Shown: piece by piece, positions 38,426 through 47,696 of the stretch
How the letters are laid out: each line of letters starts with the position of its first letter
Position numbering within the stretch: position 1 is the first letter of the stretch
Assembly: GCA_002390285.1 (NCBI GenBank)
Contig: DGPB01000016.1
Coordinates: forward strand, 62,001-126,000
Length of the DNA stretch: 64,000 bases
Direction of reading: 5' to 3'
Source: Cellvibrionales bacterium UBA4451
GTDB taxonomy: Bacteria > Pseudomonadota > Gammaproteobacteria > Pseudomonadales > Porticoccaceae
The notes under the pieces: model-generated
What the model saw: only the letters and a program-made list of their open reading frames with translations
The model's database searches: none
Told to the model about the DNA's origin: nothing
Translations under genes and position numbers: made by a program

Positions 38426-39022
38426 CTAGCGATTAAAATGCAGCTTCAGCGGCCTATTGTACGGTCTAAACCCCGGTAAAAACATCTCGCTGACCAGTAG
38501 TGGTTTTTGATCCAGAAAGAACACCGACCGACGTCCCCAAACGGTTCCTTGTAAATAGCCCGACAGTGCTGGCAACAGCAGGTCGCCCGTACTGGAGCAG
38601 GCAAGTTCAATCTGGCCACGCTGCATCGACACATCATTGAATAGCAGTGCACCCAATGGCCGATTATCAAGTTTGCGTAAGCTGCGAAGGCGGCCAGTCA
38701 GGGTTTTTGCCGGAATGATACTGCGGGCATAGACCCAGGGTTCATCACAGCCGTAAAGGATAACTTCACGTACCAGTGCATGCTGTCGGGAAGGAATGCC
38801 CAGTGCATGGCATTCAGATAAGAGCGGTAGTTCCATGCGTTGATTGATGACCTCAACCCGGAACTGACCATGACTTGCATCGATCAGCCGTTCAGTAAGA
38901 GAGCCACGATCAAGCAACCAGCTCCGTAGGGGTGTCGGTACGGTAGCGCCAGGCACACGTGTGTAGCTATGCCACGTTGGCTCAAGGTGAAACTTGCGGT
39001 TGGGAAAGCGTAAAGCGGGCAA
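38426..39022 (-). CDS. ubiC: Chorismate lyase
   Basis: Converts chorismate to 4-hydroxybenzoate and pyruvate, the first committed ubiquinone step (198 aa). Conserved segments are LRSWLLDRGSLTERL, VREVILYGCDEPWVYARSII and RPLGALLFND. The start is a TTG (MPALRFPNRKFHL); an upstream ATG is out of frame. It forms an operon with ubiA. Length is slightly above E. coli UbiC (165 aa) because of N- and C-terminal extensions. Confidence 0.93.
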   Translation of the reverse strand: MPALRFPNRKFHLEPTWHSYTRVPGATVPTPLRSWLLDRGSLTERLIDASHGQFRVEVINQRMELPLLSECHALGIPSRQHALVREVILYGCDEPWVYARSIIPAKTLTGRLRSLRKLDNRPLGALLFNDVSMQRGQIELACSSTGDLLLPALSGYLQGTVWGRRSVFFLDQKPLLVSEMFLPGFRPYNRPLKLHFNR

Positions 39023-39107
39023 AGTGGAGGCCTGTACATCGTTGATCGCGGAGTATTCTAACTCAAATTACTAATCCAGATTACTACTCAACAGCGGCTA
39101 TTGGCGT

Positions 39108-40145
39108 TTATCGACCTTGCCAAGAATATGAAATCGATAATGACCCATACTCATGAGACTTTTCCTGTTCCTCGAATTCGCGAGTCCGGAATACCTTGGC
39201 ATAGGACACTTTCCAGCCATGGATTAAAAAACTAAAGCCCACTGCTGCATCGGCCACATAAGGGCGACGATCCACGCTATGACTGTCTTCAAAGGTGTTG
39301 CCATCTAGAAAAATGTCCCGTGCGACTGCTCGGGCATCTACCGAGATAAAGGCATGTAGCCCACAGATTATTTGGCTACAGTGCCGGATATCGCCCTTAC
39401 CGGGAGCGCTATTGTCACCACCAGGTCTTACTGCGGCGGTGCCAAAATCTTCTGGGAGTTGCCAGCCAATACGGTACTCACCGCCCAGATTGAGGTAGGT
39501 GGCCACATTGCCGAGGCTGATACCACTATGAGCGATAACATCCTGATGAGGCCAGCTATCGGTGAGCTTGAAGCGGTGTTTGTGTTCATAAACAAATTGC
39601 AGGCCAAGCTCATTGTCCAGTTGGTTATCCCAACCATTAAATTTATCGATCCCGCGCCACTGGTGAATGGTGTCCTGGAACTCCTCTGCCAGAGAGGCCG
39701 GGCCCACCATGCCCACATTAACTTCAATGGTGTCGAGTTGTTCTTTATCCCGTGTGTGGTAGGCGAACCCTAGGTAAAGGTAGCCAGCGTAGGGCCGGTC
39801 ATCTTCAATTAATTCCTTGGCTTCATTATCTGAGGGCGTAAACATCAGCTGGCCCGCGCTAATCACCAGATTGCGTTGAAGCTCTGGGCTTTCATCATCT
39901 TTTAGGCCGTGGAAGAAACGCAGTTTATTGTTAACGGTTCGAACCCACGGGGGAAGTTGTTCGTCATCGAGGTAGGAGCTGAGGTCAGGTGATACACAGG
40001 AGACACGAATACCGTTGGTGTAGTGCAGGTCAGTTTCACCAAATAAATCATTTTCCAGATACAGATTTAGGGTGTCGCAGTAGCGCTCTTCTTCGGCTAT
40101 GGCGAGACTGCACACAAAAAGCAGCGGTAATAAAATGTATTTCAT
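39108..40145 (-). CDS. lpxR: LpxR-like lipid A deacylase (DUF2219)
   Basis: An outer-membrane beta-barrel (345 aa) of the LpxR type, which removes the 3'-acyloxyacyl group of lipid A. A signal peptide (residues 1-17) is followed by LYLENDLFGETDLHYTNGIR, with the Asn/Asp-Asp region and ligand residues known from LpxR. The catalytic block includes DDRPYAGYLYLGFAYHTRD and VNVGMVGPASLAEEFQDTIH. The protein ends with an aromatic-rich strand (SLSISYSWQGR). It may remodel LPS, but its activity here is unproven. Confidence 0.88.
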   Translation of the reverse strand: MKYILLPLLFVCSLAIAEEERYCDTLNLYLENDLFGETDLHYTNGIRVSCVSPDLSSYLDDEQLPPWVRTVNNKLRFFHGLKDDESPELQRNLVISAGQLMFTPSDNEAKELIEDDRPYAGYLYLGFAYHTRDKEQLDTIEVNVGMVGPASLAEEFQDTIHQWRGIDKFNGWDNQLDNELGLQFVYEHKHRFKLTDSWPHQDVIAHSGISLGNVATYLNLGGEYRIGWQLPEDFGTAAVRPGGDNSAPGKGDIRHCSQIICGLHAFISVDARAVARDIFLDGNTFEDSHSVDRRPYVADAAVGFSFLIHGWKVSYAKVFRTREFEEQEKSHEYGSLSISYSWQGR

Positions 40146-40248
40146 CGGTTCATCCTGAAACAGAAGCCCTTATTATGGCGGGCGTGTGCATGGGCGCAAG
40201 AGGATTGCGACACACCGCAGATTGAATATCTGTGGGTAGACCGGCAAG

Positions 40249-42177
40249 ATGTCCGCTGGTGATAGGTTGATACAAGGAATTAGGGTGAGTAGTAAAGGCC
40301 AGTTTCAGCTGTTGAAATCCCGACGATTTTTGCCACTTTTTTTGACCCAGTTCTTTGGGGCATTGAATGATAATCTGTTTAAGAATGCGTTATTGGTCAT
40401 GATTGTTAGTGCCAGTATCACTGGCGTGGCGGCGGGCAACAGCAATACTAATGCGCTGGTCAATTTAGCGGCCGGCCTGTTTATTCTGCCCTTCTTTTTA
40501 TTCTCTGCGATTTCTGGTCAGCTGGCCGACAAATACGAAAAATCTCGCATCATTCGTCAGATTAAATTGGCAGAAATTTTGATCATGCTCATAGGCTTTG
40601 TGGCGCTTTGGTGCGAGGCGTTATGGTTGCTGATGGTGGTGTTGTTCATGATGGGGGTTCAGTCCACATTTTTTGGTCCGGTTAAATATTCGATCTTGCC
40701 CCAGCACTTGCATGAAAATGAGCTGGTGGCGGGCAACGCTCAGGTGGGCATGGGCACATTTGTTGCCATTTTGATTGGTACGATTGCCGGTAGCCTGTTG
40801 GGTGGCGCTGAAAATTCGGCATGGCTGGTGGGTATGGCCGTGGTAGCCGTGGCGGTGGTGGGCTGGTTAAGCAGCCGGGAAATTCCTTTAGCTGAGACCA
40901 AAGCGCCCAACTTAAAGATTGACTGGAATGTCCCCCGCATCAGTTGGCGATTGATCAAGCTGGCCTCCGAAAAGCGAACGGTGTTTCTGGCGATTTTGGG
41001 TATCTCATGGTTCTGGATGTTGGGAGCCAGTTATTTAACACAGATGCCGAATTTTACGGTAACGGTACTGCGGGGCAGCCCCGGTGTGATTGCGCTGATT
41101 CTTTCTGCCTTTACGGTGGGAGTGGCGATAGGCTCGTTACTCTGCGACCGCCTCAGTGGTCACCGGGTGGAAATTGGGCTGGTACCACTGGGCTCGATTG
41201 GCCTGAGTTTGTTTGGGATTGATCTCTATTTTGCCTCCCATGGTTACAGCGGCATCAACGGGGTTGGCCCGCTCAGTTTTATCGTTCAACCCGGTGGCTT
41301 CAGGGTGTTGTTTGATATTCTCATGATCGGTTTGTTTGGCGGTCTTTATATTGTGCCTTTATACGCGATGGTACAGGCTCGCACTGATGATGAAAAACGG
41401 GCTCGAGTCATTGGCTGTAACAATATTCTCAATGCGTTGTTTATGGTCTTCTCCAGCCTGCTAGGCATTTTATTTCTGGGCGTGGCGGGGTTCAGTATTC
41501 CCGATCTCTTTCTAACCGTGGCATTAATGAACATTGCCATTGCCGTGTTTATTTTCCAGCAAGTGCCCGAATTCACCATGCGTTTTTTGGTGTGGTTGTT
41601 GAGCCATACGATTTACCGGGTGGAGCATCAGGGTTTGGAGCACATCCCTCGCCGGGGTAGTGCAATGATTGTCTGTAATCATGTGAGTTATGTGGATGCG
41701 CTGTTGCTGGCGGGCGCGGTGCGTCGGCCGATACGCTTCATTATGTACAAGCCAATCTACGAACGACCGGTGCTTAATTTTATTTTCCGGACCGGCGGTG
41801 CCATTCCTATTTGTTCGCGACAGGAGGATGAGGCGGGTTATCAACAGGCTATGGACGATATTGCTGACGCATTGGATCGCGGCCACCTGCTTTGTCTTTT
41901 CCCTGAAGGGAAGTTGACCCAGGATGGGGAAATCAATGAGTTCAAAACGGGCATTGAGCGTATTCTGGAAAGAAATCCAGTGCCGGTGGTGCCGATGGCA
42001 TTGCAGGGGTTATGGGGCAGTTTTTTCAGCCACAGTCATGGCGGTGTCTTCAAAAAGCCATTTCGTCCACACTGGCGACACATCAAGGTTTTGGCCGATA
42101 GTCCAATTCCGCCAGAGCAGGCAACAGCTCAGATTTTTCAGGAACAGGTAGCGCATCTGCGCGGAAGTTATCGCTAG
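40249..42177 (+). CDS. LplT-type MFS transporter fused to a PlsC acyltransferase
   Basis: A two-part membrane protein (642 aa). Residues about 25-430 form a major facilitator domain like LplT (FLPLFLTQFFGALNDNLFKN), which flips lysophospholipids. From about residue 450 a PlsC domain follows, with HX4D in VCNHVSYVDALLL and FPEGKLTQDGEINEFKTGIE. Together they could import and re-acylate lysophospholipid. Many relatives carry a further acyl-ACP synthetase domain (LplT-Aas fusions), which is absent here. A GTG at 40285 behind AAGGAATTAGG is a good alternative start (630 aa). Confidence 0.92.
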   Translation: MSAGDRLIQGIRVSSKGQFQLLKSRRFLPLFLTQFFGALNDNLFKNALLVMIVSASITGVAAGNSNTNALVNLAAGLFILPFFLFSAISGQLADKYEKSRIIRQIKLAEILIMLIGFVALWCEALWLLMVVLFMMGVQSTFFGPVKYSILPQHLHENELVAGNAQVGMGTFVAILIGTIAGSLLGGAENSAWLVGMAVVAVAVVGWLSSREIPLAETKAPNLKIDWNVPRISWRLIKLASEKRTVFLAILGISWFWMLGASYLTQMPNFTVTVLRGSPGVIALILSAFTVGVAIGSLLCDRLSGHRVEIGLVPLGSIGLSLFGIDLYFASHGYSGINGVGPLSFIVQPGGFRVLFDILMIGLFGGLYIVPLYAMVQARTDDEKRARVIGCNNILNALFMVFSSLLGILFLGVAGFSIPDLFLTVALMNIAIAVFIFQQVPEFTMRFLVWLLSHTIYRVEHQGLEHIPRRGSAMIVCNHVSYVDALLLAGAVRRPIRFIMYKPIYERPVLNFIFRTGGAIPICSRQEDEAGYQQAMDDIADALDRGHLLCLFPEGKLTQDGEINEFKTGIERILERNPVPVVPMALQGLWGSFFSHSHGGVFKKPFRPHWRHIKVLADSPIPPEQATAQIFQEQVAHLRGSYR

Positions 42178-42226
42178 GGTGGTCATCACACAAACCGGCA
42201 AGTAAGCAATCAGGTGAGCAATTAAG

Positions 42227-43498
42227 ATGGGTAAACTAAAACTACATTGGCAAATGCTGATCGCAATTATTGCTGCGATTCTGGTTGGGTTGTGGTCGGG
42301 AACCGATAGCGAGGTATTGGGCGTTAGCCTCTACGATATTTTTGACTTTGTAGGCACACTGTTTCTCAACGCGCTGAAAATGATCATTGTGCCGCTGGTA
42401 ATGTCCTCGATTATTGTCGGTGTGGCCGGCATGGGCAATAGTGACAATCTGGGAAGGCTCAGCGCCAAAACCATCACGTTTTATATGCTGACGAGCCTGC
42501 TATCTATTACCGTCGGACTCATATTGGTGAACTTGTTAGCCCCCGGTGTGATTGACGGTGAAGCAGCAGGTACCCGCTTAAATTTGAGTTCATCGGATGC
42601 CATCACAGAACAGTTAATGAGGGTTGAAGGTCGCAGTGCGGGTGATATAACGGCCGTGTTTCTGCGGATGGTGCCGCCGAATATTATTAAGGCCGCTTCC
42701 GATGGACAAATGCTCGGGCTGATTGTCTTCGCTCTGTTGTTCGGCGTATTTATGACTCGGATTACCACGGAATTTAGCCAGACGATGCTGAGTTTCTGGC
42801 AGGGTGTGTATGAAACCATGATGGCGGTCACGATGTTTATCATGAAGTTTGCACCCATTGGTGTTTTTGGGTTGGTGGCTAAGACAGTGGCTGCCACCGG
42901 GTTTGATGCCTTTCAGCCGTTGCTGGTGTTTTTCCTGACGGTGGTCTTGGCGTTGGCTATTCATGTGTTTTTTACCCTAAGCCTGATGCTTCGGCTGGCG
43001 GGGATCAATCCACTCAAACATTACCGGGCCATGTTGCCCGCGTTGTTAACGGCTTTTTCAACCGCATCTTCATCAGGCACCTTGCCGGTGACTATTGAGT
43101 GCGTGGAGAAAAATGCCGGTGTTTCAAATCGCACAACCTCCTTTGTGTTGCCTCTAGGGGCCACTATTAATATGGACGGCACGGCTCTCTATGAATGTGT
43201 GGCAGCCATGTTCATTGCCCAAGCCTATGGGCTGGATCTCAGTTTTGTCACCCAATTTATCATTGTGTTAGTGGCCCTGCTTACCTCCATCGGTGTTGCC
43301 GGTATACCTGCCGCTAGCTTGGTTGCCATTACGGTTATTCTGGGGGTGATTGGGCTACCTCTGGAAGCTATCGGGATGCTGCTGGTGACAGATCGTATCC
43401 TGGATATGATGCGCACGGCGGTTAATGTTTTCAGTGATTCTTGTGGCGCAGTGATTATTGCTAGAACGGAAGGCGAGGAAGGTGTGTTAGCGGGATAG
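42227..43498 (+). CDS. Dicarboxylate/amino acid:cation symporter (GltP/DctA family)
   Basis: A sodium or proton symporter (423 aa) of the DAACS family (SLC1-like), probably for glutamate, aspartate or C4-dicarboxylates. HP1 is seen as FSTASSSGTLPVTIECVEKN and the transmembrane 7 signature as GATINMDGTALYECVAAMFI. HP2 contains IGVAGIPAASLV. The substrate cannot be fixed from sequence reading alone. It is followed by a bidirectional terminator shared with pit. Confidence 0.93.
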   Translation: MGKLKLHWQMLIAIIAAILVGLWSGTDSEVLGVSLYDIFDFVGTLFLNALKMIIVPLVMSSIIVGVAGMGNSDNLGRLSAKTITFYMLTSLLSITVGLILVNLLAPGVIDGEAAGTRLNLSSSDAITEQLMRVEGRSAGDITAVFLRMVPPNIIKAASDGQMLGLIVFALLFGVFMTRITTEFSQTMLSFWQGVYETMMAVTMFIMKFAPIGVFGLVAKTVAATGFDAFQPLLVFFLTVVLALAIHVFFTLSLMLRLAGINPLKHYRAMLPALLTAFSTASSSGTLPVTIECVEKNAGVSNRTTSFVLPLGATINMDGTALYECVAAMFIAQAYGLDLSFVTQFIIVLVALLTSIGVAGIPAASLVAITVILGVIGLPLEAIGMLLVTDRILDMMRTAVNVFSDSCGAVIIARTEGEEGVLAG

Positions 43499-43503
43499 TA
43501 AAT

Positions 43504-43536
43504 AAAAAAAGCCCGGCTTTTAGCCGGGCTTTTTTT
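43504..43536. terminator. Bidirectional terminator between the symporter and pit
   Basis: A 14-bp perfect stem AAAAAAGCCCGGCT / AGCCGGGCTTTTTT has a 3-base loop and long A/T flanks, so it works in both directions for the two convergent genes. Confidence 0.94.
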
Positions 43537-43559
43537 ATGCCTTGAAAAGAAAATCGGGT

Positions 43560-44834
43560 TTAGCCAAAGATCCATTTAAAGAAGAAGAAAAACACGATAG
43601 CTAGGCCGGCCCCAGCGGGAAGGGTAATAAGCCAAGACATAAAGATGGTTCCAATGACCCGCATATTGAGTGCGGCAATACCGCGGGCCAGACCAACGCC
43701 CAGTACCGCGCCAACGAGGGTGTGGGTTGTTGAAATGGGGAGCCCAATACCGGATGCAAGTACCACCGTGGCCGCCGCACCCAGTTCAGCGGCAAAGCCA
43801 CGGCTTGGAGTGAGCTCGGTAATTTTTTTGCCGATGGTGCCCATTACTTTGAAGCCATAGGTCGCTAGCCCCAACATAATGCCGACGCCCCCCAGTAGCA
43901 GAATCCAACTGGGCATGATACTTTTCGCCCCAACAGCGCCAGAATTAACCACGCTGACTACAGCGGCTAGAGGCCCAACGGCGTTGGCTACATCATTGGA
44001 TCCGTGGGCAAAGGCCATCGCGCATGCAGTGAAAATCATCAGCACAGCAAAGACTTTCTCCACACTGGCAAAGCGATTGTAGCGCTCGGCTTGTTCATCG
44101 CGCTGGACACGATGGAGCAGTATGCCGCCAACGATTGAGACGATGACACCTACACCGGCTGCTACCAGCATGCATTCACCAAAACTCATGGCGATGCCGG
44201 CATCCTTGAACACGTGTTTGAGCCCTTTGACCATGGTGACCATAGCGATCAAAAAGCCCACGGCAAACATATAGATCGGAATAAATTTCTTGGCGCGGTT
44301 AAAGGGATCTTCTTGGGTGAGAATCAGCTTCTGAACACTGCGAAACAGCATGTAAGAAACAGTGCCGGCCATCACTGGCGAGACCACCCAGCTGGCAACA
44401 ATTGTCCCCACTTTGCCCCAGTTGACTGCATCGGGAGAGATGCCTACGGCGGCAAAACCTACGATGGCTCCAATGATGGAGTGGGTGGTGGAAACTGGCC
44501 AGCCCATGATGCTGGCAATCAATAACCAGGTGCCTGCGGCAAGTAGTGCTGAAAGCATCCCGTAGACGAGTAATTCCGGTGTGTCAGCTAAGACAGAGGA
44601 ATCAATAATCCCCTTCCGGATGGTTGAGGTTACTTCCCCGCCCGCCAGATAGGCACCGGCAAATTCAAAGACCATGGCGATCAATATGGCTTGCTTTATG
44701 GTGAGAGCGCCCGCGCCCACGGAGGTGCCCATTGCATTGGCCACATCATTGGCACCGACGCCCCAGGCCATAAAGAGCCCGAATAGACAGGCGAGGAGGA
44801 TCAGTATTTGGCCGTATTCAGCAAATAGCGTCAT
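43560..44834 (-). CDS. pit: Low-affinity inorganic phosphate transporter Pit
   Basis: A PiT-family phosphate-metal symporter (424 aa, about 10 membrane segments). The two family repeats are visible, each with GANDVANAMGT / GSNDVANAVGP near the start and GLPISTTHTLVGA / GWPVSTTHSIIGA further on. It follows the DUF47 (PhoU-like) gene 33 bp upstream in one minus-strand operon, the usual pairing for Pit proteins. A Pho box-like site lies upstream of the pair, so PhoB may set its expression opposite to, or along with, the Pst system. Confidence 0.95.
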   Translation of the reverse strand: MTLFAEYGQILILLACLFGLFMAWGVGANDVANAMGTSVGAGALTIKQAILIAMVFEFAGAYLAGGEVTSTIRKGIIDSSVLADTPELLVYGMLSALLAAGTWLLIASIMGWPVSTTHSIIGAIVGFAAVGISPDAVNWGKVGTIVASWVVSPVMAGTVSYMLFRSVQKLILTQEDPFNRAKKFIPIYMFAVGFLIAMVTMVKGLKHVFKDAGIAMSFGECMLVAAGVGVIVSIVGGILLHRVQRDEQAERYNRFASVEKVFAVLMIFTACAMAFAHGSNDVANAVGPLAAVVSVVNSGAVGAKSIMPSWILLLGGVGIMLGLATYGFKVMGTIGKKITELTPSRGFAAELGAAATVVLASGIGLPISTTHTLVGAVLGVGLARGIAALNMRVIGTIFMSWLITLPAGAGLAIVFFFFFKWIFG

Positions 44835-44867
44835 ATCTGGATTTCCTAGTTGTTATTATCAACCCAG

Positions 44868-45548
44868 TTATCGGGCAAGCAATAGCTGTAGACGACCACC
44901 GACACCTTCGGCCAAGTCGGCCAGTTCGCCAATCATGTCAATGACCTGGTAAAGGAACATCATATCGATGGGGGGAAGCTCCTGTTCCAGCTCAAATAAC
45001 TGGTGGCGAATTTCCTGCTCCAGTTGGTCAGTTTTGTCTTCCAACAGATCAAGTTCACCAATCATCTTTTCGACAAGGTCTACTTCATTGCCACTAAAGC
45101 CAACTTCCAGTAGTTCATCGAGTTCATTGATGGCTTTTAACGCCTGTCTGCCCGCGTCTATTGAAGAGGAGACAAGGTCGGTCATTTTCTGGTGGAGCGG
45201 TTCAGGGATGGACATTTTTCTACCCAGCATCAGACCAGCAATATCCTTAGAGCGGTTGGCAATACGATCTTGCAGGCTAAGCAGGTCCAGAAGGTCTCCA
45301 CGATCGAGAGGCATAAACAGGCTTTTCGGCAGCTGGAGGCGTAGTTTTCGTTTCATTTCGTCCGCCTTATCTTCCTTTTTGGAGATGGCGTCAAACGTGT
45401 CCGAAGCCAATTGCCAGTCGTTGGCGATGGTCGCGGCCAGAAAATCCTGCAGCTTTTCGGCACAGGCCACTACTACTGTCATATGAGCTTGCAGTGGGCT
45501 GATGGGGGATTTGCCAAAAAGGTTGAAAATACTCTTACTGAAAACCAT
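44868..45548 (-). CDS. DUF47 / PhoU-like accessory protein of Pit
   Basis: A cytoplasmic all-helical protein (226 aa) of the TIGR00153/DUF47 family, related in fold to PhoU. Motifs such as ISKKEDKADEMKRKLRLQLP, LQDRIANRSKDIAGLMLGRK and DMIGELADLAEGVGGRLQLL carry the E/DxxxD-type metal contacts. These proteins are nearly always encoded with a Pit transporter, as here, and are thought to regulate it. Confidence 0.92.
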   Translation of the reverse strand: MVFSKSIFNLFGKSPISPLQAHMTVVVACAEKLQDFLAATIANDWQLASDTFDAISKKEDKADEMKRKLRLQLPKSLFMPLDRGDLLDLLSLQDRIANRSKDIAGLMLGRKMSIPEPLHQKMTDLVSSSIDAGRQALKAINELDELLEVGFSGNEVDLVEKMIGELDLLEDKTDQLEQEIRHQLFELEQELPPIDMMFLYQVIDMIGELADLAEGVGGRLQLLLAR

Positions 45549-45578
45549 GGAGTGAACTCCTGTGAGGATAGGTCGCGA

Positions 45579-45607
45579 GTATATGAAGCTGTAACAAAAA
45601 TGTCACA
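45579..45607 (-). promoter_or_regulatory. Candidate Pho box upstream of the DUF47-pit operon
   Basis: Read on the minus strand: TGTGACA, then 4 bases, then TGTTACA at exact 11-bp spacing, followed by CATATAC in phase. The repeats resemble the TGTCACA pair before pstS. The site sits about 30-60 bp before the DUF47 start, so it may overlap the promoter. Confidence 0.62.
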
Positions 45608-45623
45608 CTTTCGGCGTTAACTT

Positions 45624-47696
45624 TTACACTTGGCCATAGCGTTCACTCCCACCCATCCAGCGACGGATAATGGCATTAGCCTGTGATGGGTATCTTGCCA
45701 GCATAGTTTCAGCCGTTTTCTTGATGTTTGGGAGTAGGTGGGCATCACGTTGTAGGTCGGCAATACGCAATTCCATTTCGCCTGTTTGTCGGGTGCCAAG
45801 GACTTCACCTGGGCCGCGAAGCTTTAGGTCCATTTCTGCTATTTCGAAACCATCCGTCGTTTGGCGCATGATTTTCAGGCGCTCGGTACCCTGTGGGGAG
45901 AGCGGCGCGCTGTAGAGCAGCACACAGTGACTTTCTTCTTTCCCTCGACCGACTCGACCTCGTAGTTGATGAAGCTGAGCAAGCCCAAGGCGCTCGGGGT
46001 TTTCAATGACCATCAGGCTGGCATTGGACACATCTACACCTACTTCAATTACGGTGGTGGCAACCAGCAGTTGAGTCTTGCCATTCTTGAAGGCGTCCAT
46101 TGCAGCGGCCTTTTCGCCAGATTTAAGTCGGCCGTGAATGAGTCCAATTTGTAATTCGGGTAATAACAGGTGTAGTTCATCCGTCGTCGCTTCAGCTGCT
46201 TGGGCTTCAAGGACATCTGATTCTTCAATTAACGTGCATACCCAGTAGGCCTGACGGCCATTGGCGCAGGCAGTACGCACCCGTTCAATAACCTCTTGGC
46301 GGCGATGATTGGCAATAACGACGGTATTGACTGGAGTCCTGCCCGGAGGCAGCTCATCAATAATGGAGCAGTCTAGGTCGGCGTAGGCGCTCATTGCCAG
46401 GGTTCTGGGAATCGGCGTTGCTGTCATGATCAGCTGATGGGGCGTGGCGTTACTGCCCTGCCCTTTTTCTTTCAGGGCTAAGCGTTGATGAACTCCGAAG
46501 CGGTGCTGCTCGTCGATAACGGTGAGTCCTAGGTCGTGGAATACCACCTCTTCTTGAAACAAGGCGTGTGTACCGACAATTACTTGCGCAGAACCATCTT
46601 GAATGGCTTTTAACTGAACCTCCCGTGCCTTGCCCTTAACTTTTCCGGTTAACCAGGCCATATGAATACCAAGCGGTTCAAGCCATGTCTGAAAGTTGTT
46701 GCGGTGCTGCTCTGCGAGTATTTCCGTGGGCGCCATGATGGCGGCTTGTTTGCCATTGGCGACGCACTGTAATGCGGCTAGTGCCGCTACAACTGTTTTA
46801 CCAGAACCCACATCACCCTGCACTAGTCGCAACATGGGAAAAGGGTTTGCCAAATCCTGTTGAATTTCTACAGTGACGCGCCGTTGGGCGGCAGTGAGTT
46901 GGAATGAAAGTGAAGAAAGAAACTGTTGCTGAAGTTTCTCGTCGTGACGGAGGGCGGGGGCATTCTGTTGCTGAAAAGTTAAGCGCAGTCTCAGCAAGGT
47001 AAGATGGTGAGCCAGTAGTTCTTCAAATGCCAATCGCTGCTGGGCTGGATGTTCACCGTTGGCCAGCAGGTCGAGGGGCGCTGACGTTGGCGGTTGATGG
47101 ATAAAGTTAATCGCCTCGATTAAAGCAATTTTATGTAATGCTTCCGGTAACAGCTCGGTGAGGGAATGCTCACCCATTAATGCGAGCGCCTGGCTGGCGA
47201 TGGTGCGCAACCGCTGCTGACTAATACCTTCAGCAGCAGGGTACACGGCAGTTAGGTGTTGTTGCAGCGGCTGAGGCTTATGTCGATCTAAAAATTGGTA
47301 TTCGGGGTGGTACATTTCCAGCCCGGAGCTGCCGTGTTTGACCTCTCCGTAGCAGCGCAGGCGACTGCCTGTTTTCAGGTTTTGCCGTTGCGCACTACTA
47401 AAATGAAAAAACCTCAGGGTAATGAGGCCGGTATTGTCCTGAATGCGGCACATTAAACTGCGACGTCGGCCATAGACCAGATCGCAACCGCGAATTTCCC
47501 CTTCGATAACAACGTCGGTATTGAGTTGTGCGCTGCCAATCGGGGTGATCCTGGTTCTGTCCATATACCGCATTGGTAGGTGGAACAGAATATCTTGAAT
47601 GGTGTGAATGCCAAGCTTGGTTAGTTTTCCAGCGAGCTGGGTTCCTACACCCTTGAGCTGAGTGACAGGTATTTGGTCTAGCGTCTTTTCAGTCAT
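45624..47696 (-). CDS. recG: ATP-dependent DNA helicase RecG
   Basis: Branch-migrating helicase (690 aa) that regresses stalled forks and processes recombination intermediates. The N-terminal wedge/OB domain is followed by Walker A GDVGSGKT, the DEQH box VIDEQHRFG, TATPIPRTL and the C-terminal helicase motifs IEVGVDVSNASLMVIEN and QLRGRVGRG. I start at ATG 47696 (MTEKTLDQIPVTQLKGVG); the longer frame extends only into oxyR. It overlaps the oxyR stop by 4 bases (ATGA), the same pair order as in Pseudomonas. Confidence 0.97.
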   Translation of the reverse strand: MTEKTLDQIPVTQLKGVGTQLAGKLTKLGIHTIQDILFHLPMRYMDRTRITPIGSAQLNTDVVIEGEIRGCDLVYGRRRSLMCRIQDNTGLITLRFFHFSSAQRQNLKTGSRLRCYGEVKHGSSGLEMYHPEYQFLDRHKPQPLQQHLTAVYPAAEGISQQRLRTIASQALALMGEHSLTELLPEALHKIALIEAINFIHQPPTSAPLDLLANGEHPAQQRLAFEELLAHHLTLLRLRLTFQQQNAPALRHDEKLQQQFLSSLSFQLTAAQRRVTVEIQQDLANPFPMLRLVQGDVGSGKTVVAALAALQCVANGKQAAIMAPTEILAEQHRNNFQTWLEPLGIHMAWLTGKVKGKAREVQLKAIQDGSAQVIVGTHALFQEEVVFHDLGLTVIDEQHRFGVHQRLALKEKGQGSNATPHQLIMTATPIPRTLAMSAYADLDCSIIDELPPGRTPVNTVVIANHRRQEVIERVRTACANGRQAYWVCTLIEESDVLEAQAAEATTDELHLLLPELQIGLIHGRLKSGEKAAAMDAFKNGKTQLLVATTVIEVGVDVSNASLMVIENPERLGLAQLHQLRGRVGRGKEESHCVLLYSAPLSPQGTERLKIMRQTTDGFEIAEMDLKLRGPGEVLGTRQTGEMELRIADLQRDAHLLPNIKKTAETMLARYPSQANAIIRRWMGGSERYGQV

